Source: Butyrivibrio sp. XPD2002 (GTDB lineage Bacteria; Bacillota; Clostridia; Lachnospirales; Lachnospiraceae). From it: a DNA stretch of 64,000 nucleotides. The stretch is from positions 496,001-560,000 of the forward strand of contig NZ_AUIY01000001.1 of assembly GCF_000423945.1 (NCBI RefSeq). The letters run 5' to 3'. A program made the translations under genes and the position numbers. The stretch's first letter is position 1. The number at the start of each line of letters is the position of its first letter. Shown here piece by piece: positions 41,765-50,476 of the stretch. Under the pieces are notes generated by a model. That model saw only the letters and a list, made by a program, of their open reading frames with translations, searched no databases and was not told the DNA's origin.

Positions 41765-44700
41765 TAGTCAGTTAGCTCCTTATCAATCAAATTAACGCTG
41801 ACAAGCGTGGATACGCCCTTCTCCTGCATGGTAATACCGTAGAGTCTGTCAGCACTTTCCATTGTACCACGCCTATGGGTAATTACAACAAACTGCGTGG
41901 ACTTAAGTTTATGCAGATAATGTGCGAATCTTACGACGTTATTCTCATCAAGCGCAGCCTCGATCTCGTCAAGCAGACAGAAGGGTGAAGGCTTGAGGTT
42001 CTGAATAGCAAACAAAAGTGCAATTGCTGCCAGAGCCTTCTCACCACCGGAGAGCTGCATCATGTTAACAAGCTTCTTTCCCGGGGGCTGAGCGTTGATT
42101 CTGATTCCTGCCTCAAGGATGTCAACATCCTCAACGAGCTCCAGAGTTCCCTTACCGCCTCCAAACATCTCCTTGAATACCTTATCAAACTCTGTCTGGA
42201 TCTTGGTGAATTCCTCCATGAACTGCTTTCTCATGGATTCATCGAGCTCTGCGATAATCTCTCTAAGCTGCTGCTCGGCTGCAACAAGGTCATCGTGCTG
42301 GGTCTTCATAAAGGTGTATCTCTCCATGAGTACCCTGTAGTCCTCGATAGCGTTTACATTTACGTCCCCGAGTTTTCTTATTGCATCCTTTAAGCTGCTA
42401 ATCTGCTTCTTCATGGCAGAAACATCTGTCATGTTCTCATCACGCATGGATGCTGCATCTGTAAGGGTAATCTCATACTCATCCCACATGTAATTGATCT
42501 GAGTTTCGATTGCTTCCTTAGCGCGCTCGCATCTTGCGCCAAGTCTTGTAACCTCTTTATCGAGGCCGTTCATTGTCTGGTTAAGCTCTTCTGTAAGCTT
42601 GAAGAAATTCTTCTGGGAAGCTGTGAGCTCTTCCTTCCTTGCTCTCTTTTCATCAAGCTCCTTGCTGACATCAGTCTGCACATCCTTGGAGCTCTCGATC
42701 GTGAGCTTGATCTCTTCAATATCCTTCTTCCTCTGAGTAAGGATTTCGTCATTCTTCTTAATGGATTCAAGTATCTCATCAAGAGCTGCCTTCTCAGTAT
42801 CAATCTCACCGTTTATACGATCGAGATTCTGCTGTTCGAAGGTCTCCTTCTGAAGGATCTTCTCATATTCAATATCCCAGGAGGAAACATTCTCTGATTC
42901 CTTTTCCTCCTCAGCATGAAGAGCTTCAAGCCTGGCCTGATACTCAGTAACCTTGGCCGACTCATCCTTCTCGGTCTTCTCTGAGAGCTCGAGAGCATTC
43001 TTATACTCATCGCGCTCGGTCTTTATTTCAACCATGAGCTGCTCGATGTTCTCGCTCTCAGCCTTAAGGTCTGAATAGTCACCCTTCTGCTGGTTCTGTC
43101 TCTCCTTCTCATTCTCAACATTTATTCTTGCAGTATTCTGCTCGATAAATTTGCTCTGGAGAGCAGTTCTCAGCTCCTCTATTGCTGTACGAAGCTCATT
43201 TCTGCGCTTCTTGGTATCATCAATCTCCTTCTGGAAAAGAGCGATGTCATCCTTGCACTTCTTAATGCTCTTCTCAAGGTCCTCCATCTCACGTCTTCTA
43301 CCAAGGAGATTGGAGTTATTACGGAAGGTACCACCACTTATGGCACCGCCGGGAACAAGAAGCTCTCCTTCAAGGGTAACCATTCTGATTGTGTACTTAT
43401 ATTTTCTTGCGATAAGAACCGCGTTATCTACTGTATCTACAACTACGATTCTTCCAAGCATCGCCTTTGCAACGCTTCTGTATTTATCCTCTGTATCTAC
43501 AAGCTCATCAGCCATGCCGAGGACGCCCTTTTCATTAAGAGCCTCCTGAGCCTTGAATTCCTGGGGCTCACGAATACTTGTCAGAGGAAGAAAGGTCGCA
43601 CGACCTGCCCTTGATTTCTTAAGGTATTCGATCATATCCTTAGCAGTATCCTCATCATCGGTAACGATGTTCTGGATATTACCGCCAAGAGCGATCTCAA
43701 TAGCCGTCTCATACTTGGGCTGTGTCTTAATGATATCTGCAACAACACCGATGATTCCCGGGTTGTCATCCTTTTTCTCCATTACCTTCTTAACACTGCC
43801 GCCGTATCCCTCATAGCGCTCTGTAAGGTTACTGAGTGCTTCAAGCTTGGACTTCTGCTGTGTGTAAAGGTTCTGTACATCGCGAAGCTTGGTATCCTTC
43901 TGAGTGAGCTTATCCCTTATTCCATCAAGCTCATTCTGAGAATCCTTCTGCTTCATATTCATTGTGCGGATTTCTTCAGTGATCTGATCGAATTCAGCCT
44001 GGAGCTTCTTGATTATCTCCTCCTGCTGTGACTCATCGGAACGGGCCTTGACCAGCTTACCTGTAAGCTCCGCCTTGCGAATGTTTATCTGCTCCTGTCT
44101 TGTATCAAGGGAGCTGAGCTTGGACTTTATAGTAGAGCGGTCAGACAGAGTCTGAATGATCTTGCTCTTGCAGTTCTCGATCTCATTGTTGATATCGCTT
44201 ATTTGCGCGATGATTCCGTCCAGCTTCTTTCTTGCTTCCTGTCTGTCAGCAGAGAGAGCTTCAAGCTCCTTGTCGATCTCATTCTTTCCAAGAAGGATCT
44301 TCTCCTTTTCCTTCTCCTTATCAGCGATCTTAGTTTCCTCGTCAGCCTTTCTCTTGGCAAAGTGCTCCGCATCACTTGTAGCGGAACGAATCTGCTCATT
44401 CATGATACCGATCTGACCTTCGAGTTTTTCTCTCATTACGGAAGTATCGGTGATCTTGGCTCTTGCCTCTTCAATATCATGATCAAGTGTCTCAAGCTCA
44501 GTCTGAATCTCCTCGTACTGATGCTTGGTATCATCGTATTTTGCCTTAGCTTCATCCAGGTTCTTGGATGCTATCCTGAGGTTAGCCTCTGAATCCTCCA
44601 GATTCTTTTTCTGAGCCTGATTATCCAAAAGGAACATATTAACATCAAGAGTCTTAAGCTCTTCCTTGTGCTTTAAGTAAACCTTTGCAACCTCAGACTG

Positions 44701-45321
44701 CTTCTCCAAAGGCTCTACCTGTTTCTCAAGCTCAGAGAGAATGTCGTTTACACGAGTGAGGTTCTGCTTTTCCTGCTCAAGCTTTTTAACCGCAGTATCC
44801 TTGCGGGACTTGAACTTAACGATACCTGCAGCCTCATCAAAAAGGTTACGTCTGTCCTCAGGCTTACTGGACAAAATCTGATCGATCTGACCCTGTCCGA
44901 TGATAGAGTAGCCCTCTTTACCGATACCGGTATCAAAGAACAGCTCATTTACATCCTTAAGTCTGCAAGTATTGCCATTAATCATATATTCACTCTCTCC
45001 GGAGCGATAAAGCCTTCTGGAGACAGTTACTTCATCATATTCGATAGGAAGCGCATGATCTGAATTATCAAGCGTGATAGCGACATAAGCGTAGCCCAGG
45101 GGTTTCCTGAGCTCCGTTCCTGCAAAGATTACGTCTGTCATGGTACCGCCACGAAGCTGCTTGATTCTCTGTTCTCCGAGAACCCATCTTACAGCGTCCG
45201 CGACATTACTCTTACCTGAACCGTTAGGTCCAACAATTCCTGATATTCCGTTGTGGAATTCAAGTTTTATCTTATTTGCAAATGACTTAAAGCCATGAAT
45301 TTCGATGCTTTTTAAATACAT
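41764..45321 (-). CDS. smc: Chromosome segregation protein SMC
   Basis: 1185 residues, the normal length. Walker A GPNGSGKSNV (residues 31-40), long coiled coil (about 165-500), hinge (about 515-680, with YGGSVKKVMEKKDDNPGIIG), return coiled coil (about 690-1010), and signature LSGGEKALAAIAL (1090-1102) with Walker B LLDEIEAALD (near 1120). It forms the condensin ring with ScpA and ScpB, which are not in this window. It lies 1 nt after rnc. Confidence 0.97.
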   Translation of the reverse strand: MYLKSIEIHGFKSFANKIKLEFHNGISGIVGPNGSGKSNVADAVRWVLGEQRIKQLRGGTMTDVIFAGTELRKPLGYAYVAITLDNSDHALPIEYDEVTVSRRLYRSGESEYMINGNTCRLKDVNELFFDTGIGKEGYSIIGQGQIDQILSSKPEDRRNLFDEAAGIVKFKSRKDTAVKKLEQEKQNLTRVNDILSELEKQVEPLEKQSEVAKVYLKHKEELKTLDVNMFLLDNQAQKKNLEDSEANLRIASKNLDEAKAKYDDTKHQYEEIQTELETLDHDIEEARAKITDTSVMREKLEGQIGIMNEQIRSATSDAEHFAKRKADEETKIADKEKEKEKILLGKNEIDKELEALSADRQEARKKLDGIIAQISDINNEIENCKSKIIQTLSDRSTIKSKLSSLDTRQEQINIRKAELTGKLVKARSDESQQEEIIKKLQAEFDQITEEIRTMNMKQKDSQNELDGIRDKLTQKDTKLRDVQNLYTQQKSKLEALSNLTERYEGYGGSVKKVMEKKDDNPGIIGVVADIIKTQPKYETAIEIALGGNIQNIVTDDEDTAKDMIEYLKKSRAGRATFLPLTSIREPQEFKAQEALNEKGVLGMADELVDTEDKYRSVAKAMLGRIVVVDTVDNAVLIARKYKYTIRMVTLEGELLVPGGAISGGTFRNNSNLLGRRREMEDLEKSIKKCKDDIALFQKEIDDTKKRRNELRTAIEELRTALQSKFIEQNTARINVENEKERQNQQKGDYSDLKAESENIEQLMVEIKTERDEYKNALELSEKTEKDESAKVTEYQARLEALHAEEEKESENVSSWDIEYEKILQKETFEQQNLDRINGEIDTEKAALDEILESIKKNDEILTQRKKDIEEIKLTIESSKDVQTDVSKELDEKRARKEELTASQKNFFKLTEELNQTMNGLDKEVTRLGARCERAKEAIETQINYMWDEYEITLTDAASMRDENMTDVSAMKKQISSLKDAIRKLGDVNVNAIEDYRVLMERYTFMKTQHDDLVAAEQQLREIIAELDESMRKQFMEEFTKIQTEFDKVFKEMFGGGKGTLELVEDVDILEAGIRINAQPPGKKLVNMMQLSGGEKALAAIALLFAIQNLKPSPFCLLDEIEAALDENNVVRFAHYLHKLKSTQFVVITHRRGTMESADRLYGITMQEKGVSTLVSVNLIDKELTD

Positions 45322-45322
45322 G

Positions 45323-46015
45323 CTACTCTTTTTTCAATTCCAGGATTGCCTGATATGCAGCCTTCTGCTCGGCTGACTTCTTGGTCCTTCCTGACCCCTC
45401 TCCCAATTTTTTATCACCTACGTAGACCGCAGCCTCGAATATTTTATCATGTTCAGGACCTTTTTCGCCACAAATTTCATAGCGCAACTCTAAAGCACTG
45501 TCTCTCTGGACAATTTCCTGAAGCACAGACTTGCTGTCGTAGAAGATCTGCTTCTCCTCGGGGTTGTTCAAAATAAATTTCTCTATATGAGTCCTGGCAG
45601 CATCAATTCCGCTGTCAAGGTAAATAGCTCCAATAATAGCCTCCATAACATCAGCTATGATGGACTCTCTGTGGCGACCGCCTGTAGCCTCTTCGCCCTT
45701 ACCCAGAATGAGATACTTTTCAAGATGAACTTCTGTAGCACAATATGCAAGAGCAGGCTCACATACCATGGATGCTCTCATCTTTGTCATCTCACCCTCT
45801 TTTTTATCCGGGTATTTCATATATAAGTAGTCACTTGAAACAAGCTCAAGGACAGCGTCACCGAGGAACTCAAGTCTCTCGTAGTCCCCGCGCTTGTTTA
45901 TTTTCTGCTCATTGGCATAAGAGCTGTGTGTCAGTGCCTGAAGCAAAAGATTTTTATCCTTAAAATGATATCCGATGCTATTCTGTAATTCATCAAGTTC
46001 ATTATCGCCTATCAT
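45323..46015 (-). CDS. rnc: Ribonuclease III
   Basis: 230 residues. Cuts double-stranded RNA in rRNA and mRNA maturation. Catalytic signature ERLEFLGDAVLELV (residues about 45-58), the second acidic pair in ADVMEAIIGAIYLD (near 115-128), and a C-terminal dsRBD (LQEIVQRDSALELRYEICGE to KSAEQKAAYQAI). AGGAGA 6 nt before the ATG. First gene of rnc-smc-ftsY. Confidence 0.96.
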   Translation of the reverse strand: MIGDNELDELQNSIGYHFKDKNLLLQALTHSSYANEQKINKRGDYERLEFLGDAVLELVSSDYLYMKYPDKKEGEMTKMRASMVCEPALAYCATEVHLEKYLILGKGEEATGGRHRESIIADVMEAIIGAIYLDSGIDAARTHIEKFILNNPEEKQIFYDSKSVLQEIVQRDSALELRYEICGEKGPEHDKIFEAAVYVGDKKLGEGSGRTKKSAEQKAAYQAILELKKE

Positions 46016-46060
46016 AGTTATCTCCTATACAAGAAATATCTTTTTATAAACAAAATGATA

Positions 46061-46089
46061 TGATGCAGAGCAAACAAAGCCCTGCCTCA
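46061..46089 (-). terminator. Possible intrinsic terminator after acpP
   Basis: TGAGGCAGGGC / GCTCTGCATCA stem with one mismatch and a TTTGTTT loop, followed only by TATCATTTTGTTT, a poor U-run. It may be an attenuator ahead of rnc. Confidence 0.45.
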
Positions 46090-46122
46090 TACCACCATCA
46101 TTTCGAAAAAATCATTTATAGA

Positions 46123-46359
46123 TCAGCCTTCATTTCTGGCTTTCTTCAGAAGCTCTACTGCCTCACCAACTGTTGAAATCTTCTCAGCAAGCTCAGCGTC
46201 GATTTTTACATCAAACTCATCCTCGATTCCCATGATGATCTGGAAAACATCAAGTGAATCAGCACCAAGATCGTCAGTGAATGTTGAATCCATTGTGATC
46301 TCGTTCACATCAACATTAAGTACATTGGCAATAACTTCCTTAAGCTTTTCGAATTCCAT
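46123..46359 (-). CDS. acpP: Acyl carrier protein
   Basis: 78 residues. Carries fatty-acyl chains on a 4'-phosphopantetheine arm attached to the Ser of DDLGADSLDVFQIIM (near residue 36). Acidic, of normal size. GGAGAAG before the ATG. It lies downstream of plsX, as is standard for Firmicutes; fabD, fabG and fabF are not adjacent. Confidence 0.96.
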   Translation of the reverse strand: MEFEKLKEVIANVLNVDVNEITMDSTFTDDLGADSLDVFQIIMGIEDEFDVKIDAELAEKISTVGEAVELLKKARNEG

Positions 46360-46387
46360 AACTTCTCCATTCCTTCTATAACGAATT

Positions 46388-46405
46388 CACAGATGTAAAT
46401 CTGTG
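46388..46405 (-). promoter_or_regulatory. Hairpin in the acpP leader
   Basis: Perfect CACAGAT / ATCTGTG arms with a 4-nt loop, 29 nt before the acpP ATG and just downstream of TATTAT at about 46421. It may be an operator or an RNA-stabilising hairpin. Confidence 0.45.
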
Positions 46406-46466
46406 TTCTAAAACTATAATACGATTTGCAGTATCTTTACAAGTACTTTCTTTAAATAATTGCCGA

Positions 46467-47477
46467 TTATGAATCTGCTGTGATGGATTCTCTGATCTTC
46501 TCAGCAATATTCTGCTCTTTGAAGGTTACGCACTGTAAAATACTGTTCTTAACCTCGATCGCGTTAGCACTTCCGTGGGTCTTAACAACAAGTCCCTCAA
46601 GACCAAGCATGGGTGCTCCGCCGTAGCGATCCATATCATAGTCCTTAAGAACTGACTTAAGTGCGGGCTTGATCAAAAGTCCGCCGATCTTGGATCTAAG
46701 GTCACTCATAAGTCCCTTCTTAACAACCTTAAGAAGTGTCTTGGCAACGCCTTCATACATCTTAAGAACAACGTTACCGGTAAATGCCTCGCAGACAATT
46801 ACATCAGCTGCTCCGCTGGGAATATCCCTGGCCTCTACAGAACCGATGAAGTTGATATCGGGACAATTCTTAAGAAGCGGGAAGGTCTCTTTAACAAGAG
46901 CGTTACCCTTCTCCTCCTCAGCACCAATATTCACGATGCCGACTCTGGGATTGGCGATTCCACATACATTCTGCATGTAGATTGTTCCCATCTTGGCAAA
47001 CTGAACCAGGTGTGAAGGTCTTGCATCAACATTAGCCCCACAGTCAATCAAAAGTGATACGCCGTTTTCAGTAGGAATAAGTGGTGCAAGAGGTGATCTC
47101 TCCACTCCCTTTATTCTTCCGACTATAACCTGTCCGCCTACAAGAGTAGCTCCTGTGCTACCTGCGGAAACATAAGCATCGCACTCTCCGTGCTTTACAA
47201 GGAACATGGCCTTAACTATAGAAGAATCCTTCTTAGTTCTGATAGCCATAACCGGAGGCTCAGCCATCTCGATTACTTCCTCTGCATTAACAACTTCCAT
47301 TCTATCTTTATCATAAGAATATTTTGAAAGCTCGTCCTTAACTATCTGTTCCTTACCAACAAGAAAAATCTTGAGTTTATCGGATTCGTTAAGTGCATCA
47401 ACTGCGCCCTTTACTATTTCAAAAGGGGCATTATCTCCTCCCATTGCGTCTACCGCAACTCTTACTAATTCTGCCAT
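46467..47477 (-). CDS. plsX: Phosphate acyltransferase PlsX
   Basis: 336 residues. Makes acyl-phosphate from acyl-ACP, the substrate of PlsY at 15502. RVAVDAMGGDNAPFEIVKGA at the N-terminus, MAIRTKKDSSI near 79, SAGSTGATLVGG near 105, and CEAFTGNVVLKMYEG near 228. Two ATGs are adjacent; the second (47477) has the better 5-nt spacing to GGGGAG. Downstream neighbour acpP supplies the carrier. Confidence 0.95.
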   Translation of the reverse strand: MAELVRVAVDAMGGDNAPFEIVKGAVDALNESDKLKIFLVGKEQIVKDELSKYSYDKDRMEVVNAEEVIEMAEPPVMAIRTKKDSSIVKAMFLVKHGECDAYVSAGSTGATLVGGQVIVGRIKGVERSPLAPLIPTENGVSLLIDCGANVDARPSHLVQFAKMGTIYMQNVCGIANPRVGIVNIGAEEEKGNALVKETFPLLKNCPDINFIGSVEARDIPSGAADVIVCEAFTGNVVLKMYEGVAKTLLKVVKKGLMSDLRSKIGGLLIKPALKSVLKDYDMDRYGGAPMLGLEGLVVKTHGSANAIEVKNSILQCVTFKEQNIAEKIRESITADS

Positions 47478-47544
47478 CATTACTCCCCAAAAAGTATTAG
47501 TTTTCTGTTAAAACATCCACTGAAAAGTTTACTAGAAAACAGCA

Positions 47545-47586
47545 TAAAAAGCAACAAACCCGAGACTTTAAAAAGTCTCGGGTTTG
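47545..47586 (-). terminator. Intrinsic terminator between rpmF and plsX
   Basis: CAAACCCGAGACTTT / AAGTCTCGGGTTTG, a near-perfect 14-bp stem followed by TTGCTTTTT. It ends the rpmF transcript 20 nt after the gene. Confidence 0.88.
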
Positions 47587-47605
47587 AAAAAGATCTAATT
47601 GATTA

Positions 47606-47788
47606 TCAATCTTCGTTAGCTACAACGCTCTTCTTGTTGTAGTAGCCACATTTCTTGCAAACCTTGTGAGGCTGCATAAGCGCGCCACAGTGGCTGCACT
47701 TAACCAGTGTGGGAGCAGTCATTTTCCAGTTTGCTCTTCTCTGGTCTCTGTGACCCTTTGAAGATTTATTCTTCGGGCAGATAGACAT
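47606..47788 (-). CDS. rpmF: 50S ribosomal protein L32
   Basis: 60 residues. N-terminus SICPKNKSSKGHRDQRRANW and a Cys4 zinc ribbon (CSHCGALMQPHKVCKKC). The zinc-binding form. GGAGG 9 nt before the ATG and a consensus promoter upstream. The DUF177 (yceD) gene that normally precedes rpmF is missing here. Confidence 0.96.
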   Translation of the reverse strand: MSICPKNKSSKGHRDQRRANWKMTAPTLVKCSHCGALMQPHKVCKKCGYYNKKSVVANED

Positions 47789-47866
47789 TCGGTAACACCT
47801 CCTTACAGCGTTATATCAATAACCACGAAAGTGATCATTCATTGCATTTGTTAACACACTTAAAAT

Positions 47867-47895
47867 ATTATATGCACACTTGCCTTTATTGTCAA
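47867..47895 (-). promoter_or_regulatory. Consensus SigA promoter of rpmF
   Basis: Perfect TTGACA (47895-47890) and TATAAT (47872-47867) with a 17-bp spacer; leader of about 72 nt. It lies only 44 bp after the end of the upstream secreted-protein gene. Confidence 0.88.
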
Positions 47896-47938
47896 CAAAG
47901 ATTTTATTAATTCTATATTCAAGTCCTGTCTGCGGAAA

Positions 47939-48550
47939 CTATCTTCCTTCGTAACGACCAAAGAGAAGGTAATGTCTGTAATACTGGGAAAGGTTGTCAC
48001 CGTAGGCTGCAGACACGTCAGTGTTCTTGGTTCTGTAGCTTGCAGGATTAAATGTAGCGTTACCCTGACGACCTTCCTTCATACCATACTTCACAAAATG
48101 AGTAAGAAGTGCATTAGCATCATTACCGATGGCAGCCTGAAGGTCCGCATTGTTATTATAATAATATGTAGCATCAAATACTCCTGCAAGATCCGCTGCG
48201 GTAAGGGCCTCTCCTGTCACACATTTATATGTATAGGAAGAAATAAGGCCGTCCTTATACAACATTTTCATCGCCTCAGCAGGGACATTCATTGTCTTAT
48301 CAAAATAGAAATGATTAACAGCACCTTCATTTATCTGCTCATATTTAAGAGCAAGTCTGAGCTGTCTGTAAACACCGTTTGCATCGGTATTTTTAGTCAT
48401 TGCAGGTGCAAGGAGTTCCTCTCCTGTGTAGCACTTTTTAAGATCTGCGGCACTGGCGCTTATAGAAAAGGCTGTGCTTGCAATACCAAATGACATAGCG
48501 ATTCCAAGAACCGATATCCCCAGCTTTTTTAAGATTTTCATTGATTTCAT
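47939..48550 (-). CDS. Small secreted protein with two FDxxYY/EGR repeats
   Basis: 203 residues. Sec signal peptide cleaved after SASA (near residue 34). The C-terminal 80 residues hold two tandem repeats of about 38 residues: FDATYYYNNNADLQAAIGND ... HFVKYGMKEGR, then FNPASYRTKNTDVSAAYGDN ... HYLLFGRYEGR. This resembles repeats found in secreted bacterial surface proteins that read YxxxNPDV ... HYxxxGxxEGR. There is no anchor. It lies 38 nt after the MacB-type permease gene, so it may be carried or affected by that transporter. GGAGG before the first ATG supports the start. Confidence 0.72.
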   Translation of the reverse strand: MKSMKILKKLGISVLGIAMSFGIASTAFSISASAADLKKCYTGEELLAPAMTKNTDANGVYRQLRLALKYEQINEGAVNHFYFDKTMNVPAEAMKMLYKDGLISSYTYKCVTGEALTAADLAGVFDATYYYNNNADLQAAIGNDANALLTHFVKYGMKEGRQGNATFNPASYRTKNTDVSAAYGDNLSQYYRHYLLFGRYEGR

Positions 48551-48588
48551 ACCTTATCTCCTCCACTTTCTATGTATTAACAATATCA

Positions 48589-49788
48589 TCATTCACTTCT
48601 AAGTGCATCAATAGGATTGAGCTGGCTTGCTCTCTTGGCAGGCATCCATCCAAAGATAATGCCGACTGCCGCTGAGAATCCCGTTCCAAGAGCTATTGCA
48701 CTGTACGAAATTCGAAAATCAATTTTCATTAGTATAGCTCCAACAAATGCAATAAGCAGGCCCAGGCCTATTCCAATTATTCCTCCTATCATGGACAGAA
48801 CAATCGATTCAATAAGAAACTGCATCTGTATTCTCACAGGCTCAGCTCCAAGAGCCTTTCTTAACCCAATCTCCTTCGTTCTCTCAGAGACTGATACCAG
48901 CATCATGTTCATGATACCAATTCCACCTACCACAAGGGCTATAGATGCGATTCCCGCCAGCATGGCAGTCATCATATCCGTAACGGTACTCATGGTATCC
49001 ATGAGGCTCTCCATATTAATAATGGAATAGCTGTTATCTGCATCATTGTATATGCCATCAAGAACAGATCTCAGATTATCCTCGGCAGTAGTACTTTCAT
49101 AGCCTTCAGCAATGTAAACCTCTACGCTGGATACGTTCTGCTTTCCGCTCATTCTAAGAACATTCTTATAAGGAACTATTACAGTACCATCCCTGTCGCT
49201 GGTGTCATACATGGCACTGAAAAGACTCTCATCGTCTTTTCTTACACCTACAACTATGTACTCATAGCCATTTAGCTTAAACTGTCTGCCAAGTACATCC
49301 GGCGTCTTGAAAACATTTTTGGCAAAATCAGCATCAACAATGCACACCTTGACGTCACCGTTCATATCGTCATTATTAAATATGCGTCCTCTGTCGAGAA
49401 TGTCATTATGTTCAAAGTAAACTACATCATATCCGGAAATTGAGACCTTATCATAAACCTCATTTCCAAGGCTTGCTGCGCCGTTCATTGAAGCTGTGGG
49501 AGCTATTCCCGAAACGCCCTCCGTGCCCCTCAGTCTGTCGAGGTCACTCTCAGAAAGTCCCTGTTTTAGAGCGGTTCCAACTGCATTTACATTAAGGGTT
49601 CCCGCACCAAGATCTGAAAGCTTCCCGATAACCGAGTCGGTTGCTCCCTTTACCATAGTGACAAGTCCGATTACAGAGGCAACACCTATCACTATACCAA
49701 GCATAGTCAGAAATGATCTTAGCTTGTTTGCTTTTATATTCTGCAAAGACATCCTAAAGCTTTGCTTAACTACTGATAAATTAAGCAT
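48589..49788 (-). CDS. MacB-type ABC transporter permease (MacB_PCD/FtsX)
   Basis: 399 residues. One N-terminal membrane segment (about 22-45, FLTMLGIVIGVASVIGLVTM), a large external MacB_PCD domain (about 60-265), and three C-terminal FtsX segments. NKLRSFLTMLGIVIG and SERTKEIGLRKALGAEP are family signatures. It works with the ATPase (8-nt overlap) and the adaptor as a tripartite-like export or mechanotransmission complex; the cargo (peptide, lipoprotein, antibiotic) is unknown. Confidence 0.92.
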   Translation of the reverse strand: MLNLSVVKQSFRMSLQNIKANKLRSFLTMLGIVIGVASVIGLVTMVKGATDSVIGKLSDLGAGTLNVNAVGTALKQGLSESDLDRLRGTEGVSGIAPTASMNGAASLGNEVYDKVSISGYDVVYFEHNDILDRGRIFNNDDMNGDVKVCIVDADFAKNVFKTPDVLGRQFKLNGYEYIVVGVRKDDESLFSAMYDTSDRDGTVIVPYKNVLRMSGKQNVSSVEVYIAEGYESTTAEDNLRSVLDGIYNDADNSYSIINMESLMDTMSTVTDMMTAMLAGIASIALVVGGIGIMNMMLVSVSERTKEIGLRKALGAEPVRIQMQFLIESIVLSMIGGIIGIGLGLLIAFVGAILMKIDFRISYSAIALGTGFSAAVGIIFGWMPAKRASQLNPIDALRSE

Positions 49789-50476
49789 CTGTCAGATCTC
49801 CTTCACTCAGCTCTCCATCAAGAATCCTTACAATTCTTGATGCATGCTCTGCTATATGTCTGTCATGGGTTATCATTATTATGGTTCTGCCCTCTTCATT
49901 TAGCTGATGGAAAAGCTCAATGATCTGGGCACCGGTCTTTTGATCCAGGGCTCCCGTGGGCTCATCTGCAAGAAGTATAGTCGGGTTAGCCGCAAGTGCT
50001 CTTGCTATGGCAACTCTCTGCTGCTGTCCTCCGGATAGCTGATTGGGAAAATACTCCATTTTATCCCCCAGCTGAACCTTTTCAAGCATCTCTCTTACTC
50101 TCTCCCTTCGCTGCTTTTCAGGCATATTGGCATAGATAAGAGGGAGCTCGACATTTTCAAAGGCAGTCTGTCTCTGCAGAAGCTGAAACTGCTGAAAAAT
50201 GAATCCAACCTCCTTATTCCTGATCTGGGCAAGGGATGCTTCATCCTGATCTGCAATCTTTTTGCCACTGAGATAATATTCACCCTCTGTAGGAACATCA
50301 AGACAGCCTATTATGTTCATAAGCGTAGACTTACCGGAACCTGAAGGGCCAAGAATAGCAAGGAACTCACCTCTGTCAACGGTAAGGTCAATCCCCTTAA
50401 GAACTCTCGAGGTACCACTTCCAAGAACATAGTCCTTTATGATTCCTTTCATTCTGAGAATCTCATTATCACTCAT
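49781..50476 (-). CDS. ABC transporter ATPase, MacB/LolD family
   Basis: 231 residues. Walker A GPSGSGKST (43-51), Q-loop VGFIFQQFQLL, signature LSGGQQQRVAIARAL (near 147), Walker B ILLADEPTGALD, H-loop ITHD. All catalytic residues are present. It overlaps the adaptor gene by 4 nt and the permease gene by 8 nt, so the three are one operon. Confidence 0.95.
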   Translation of the reverse strand: MSDNEILRMKGIIKDYVLGSGTSRVLKGIDLTVDRGEFLAILGPSGSGKSTLMNIIGCLDVPTEGEYYLSGKKIADQDEASLAQIRNKEVGFIFQQFQLLQRQTAFENVELPLIYANMPEKQRRERVREMLEKVQLGDKMEYFPNQLSGGQQQRVAIARALAANPTILLADEPTGALDQKTGAQIIELFHQLNEEGRTIIMITHDRHIAEHASRIVRILDGELSEGDLTDA

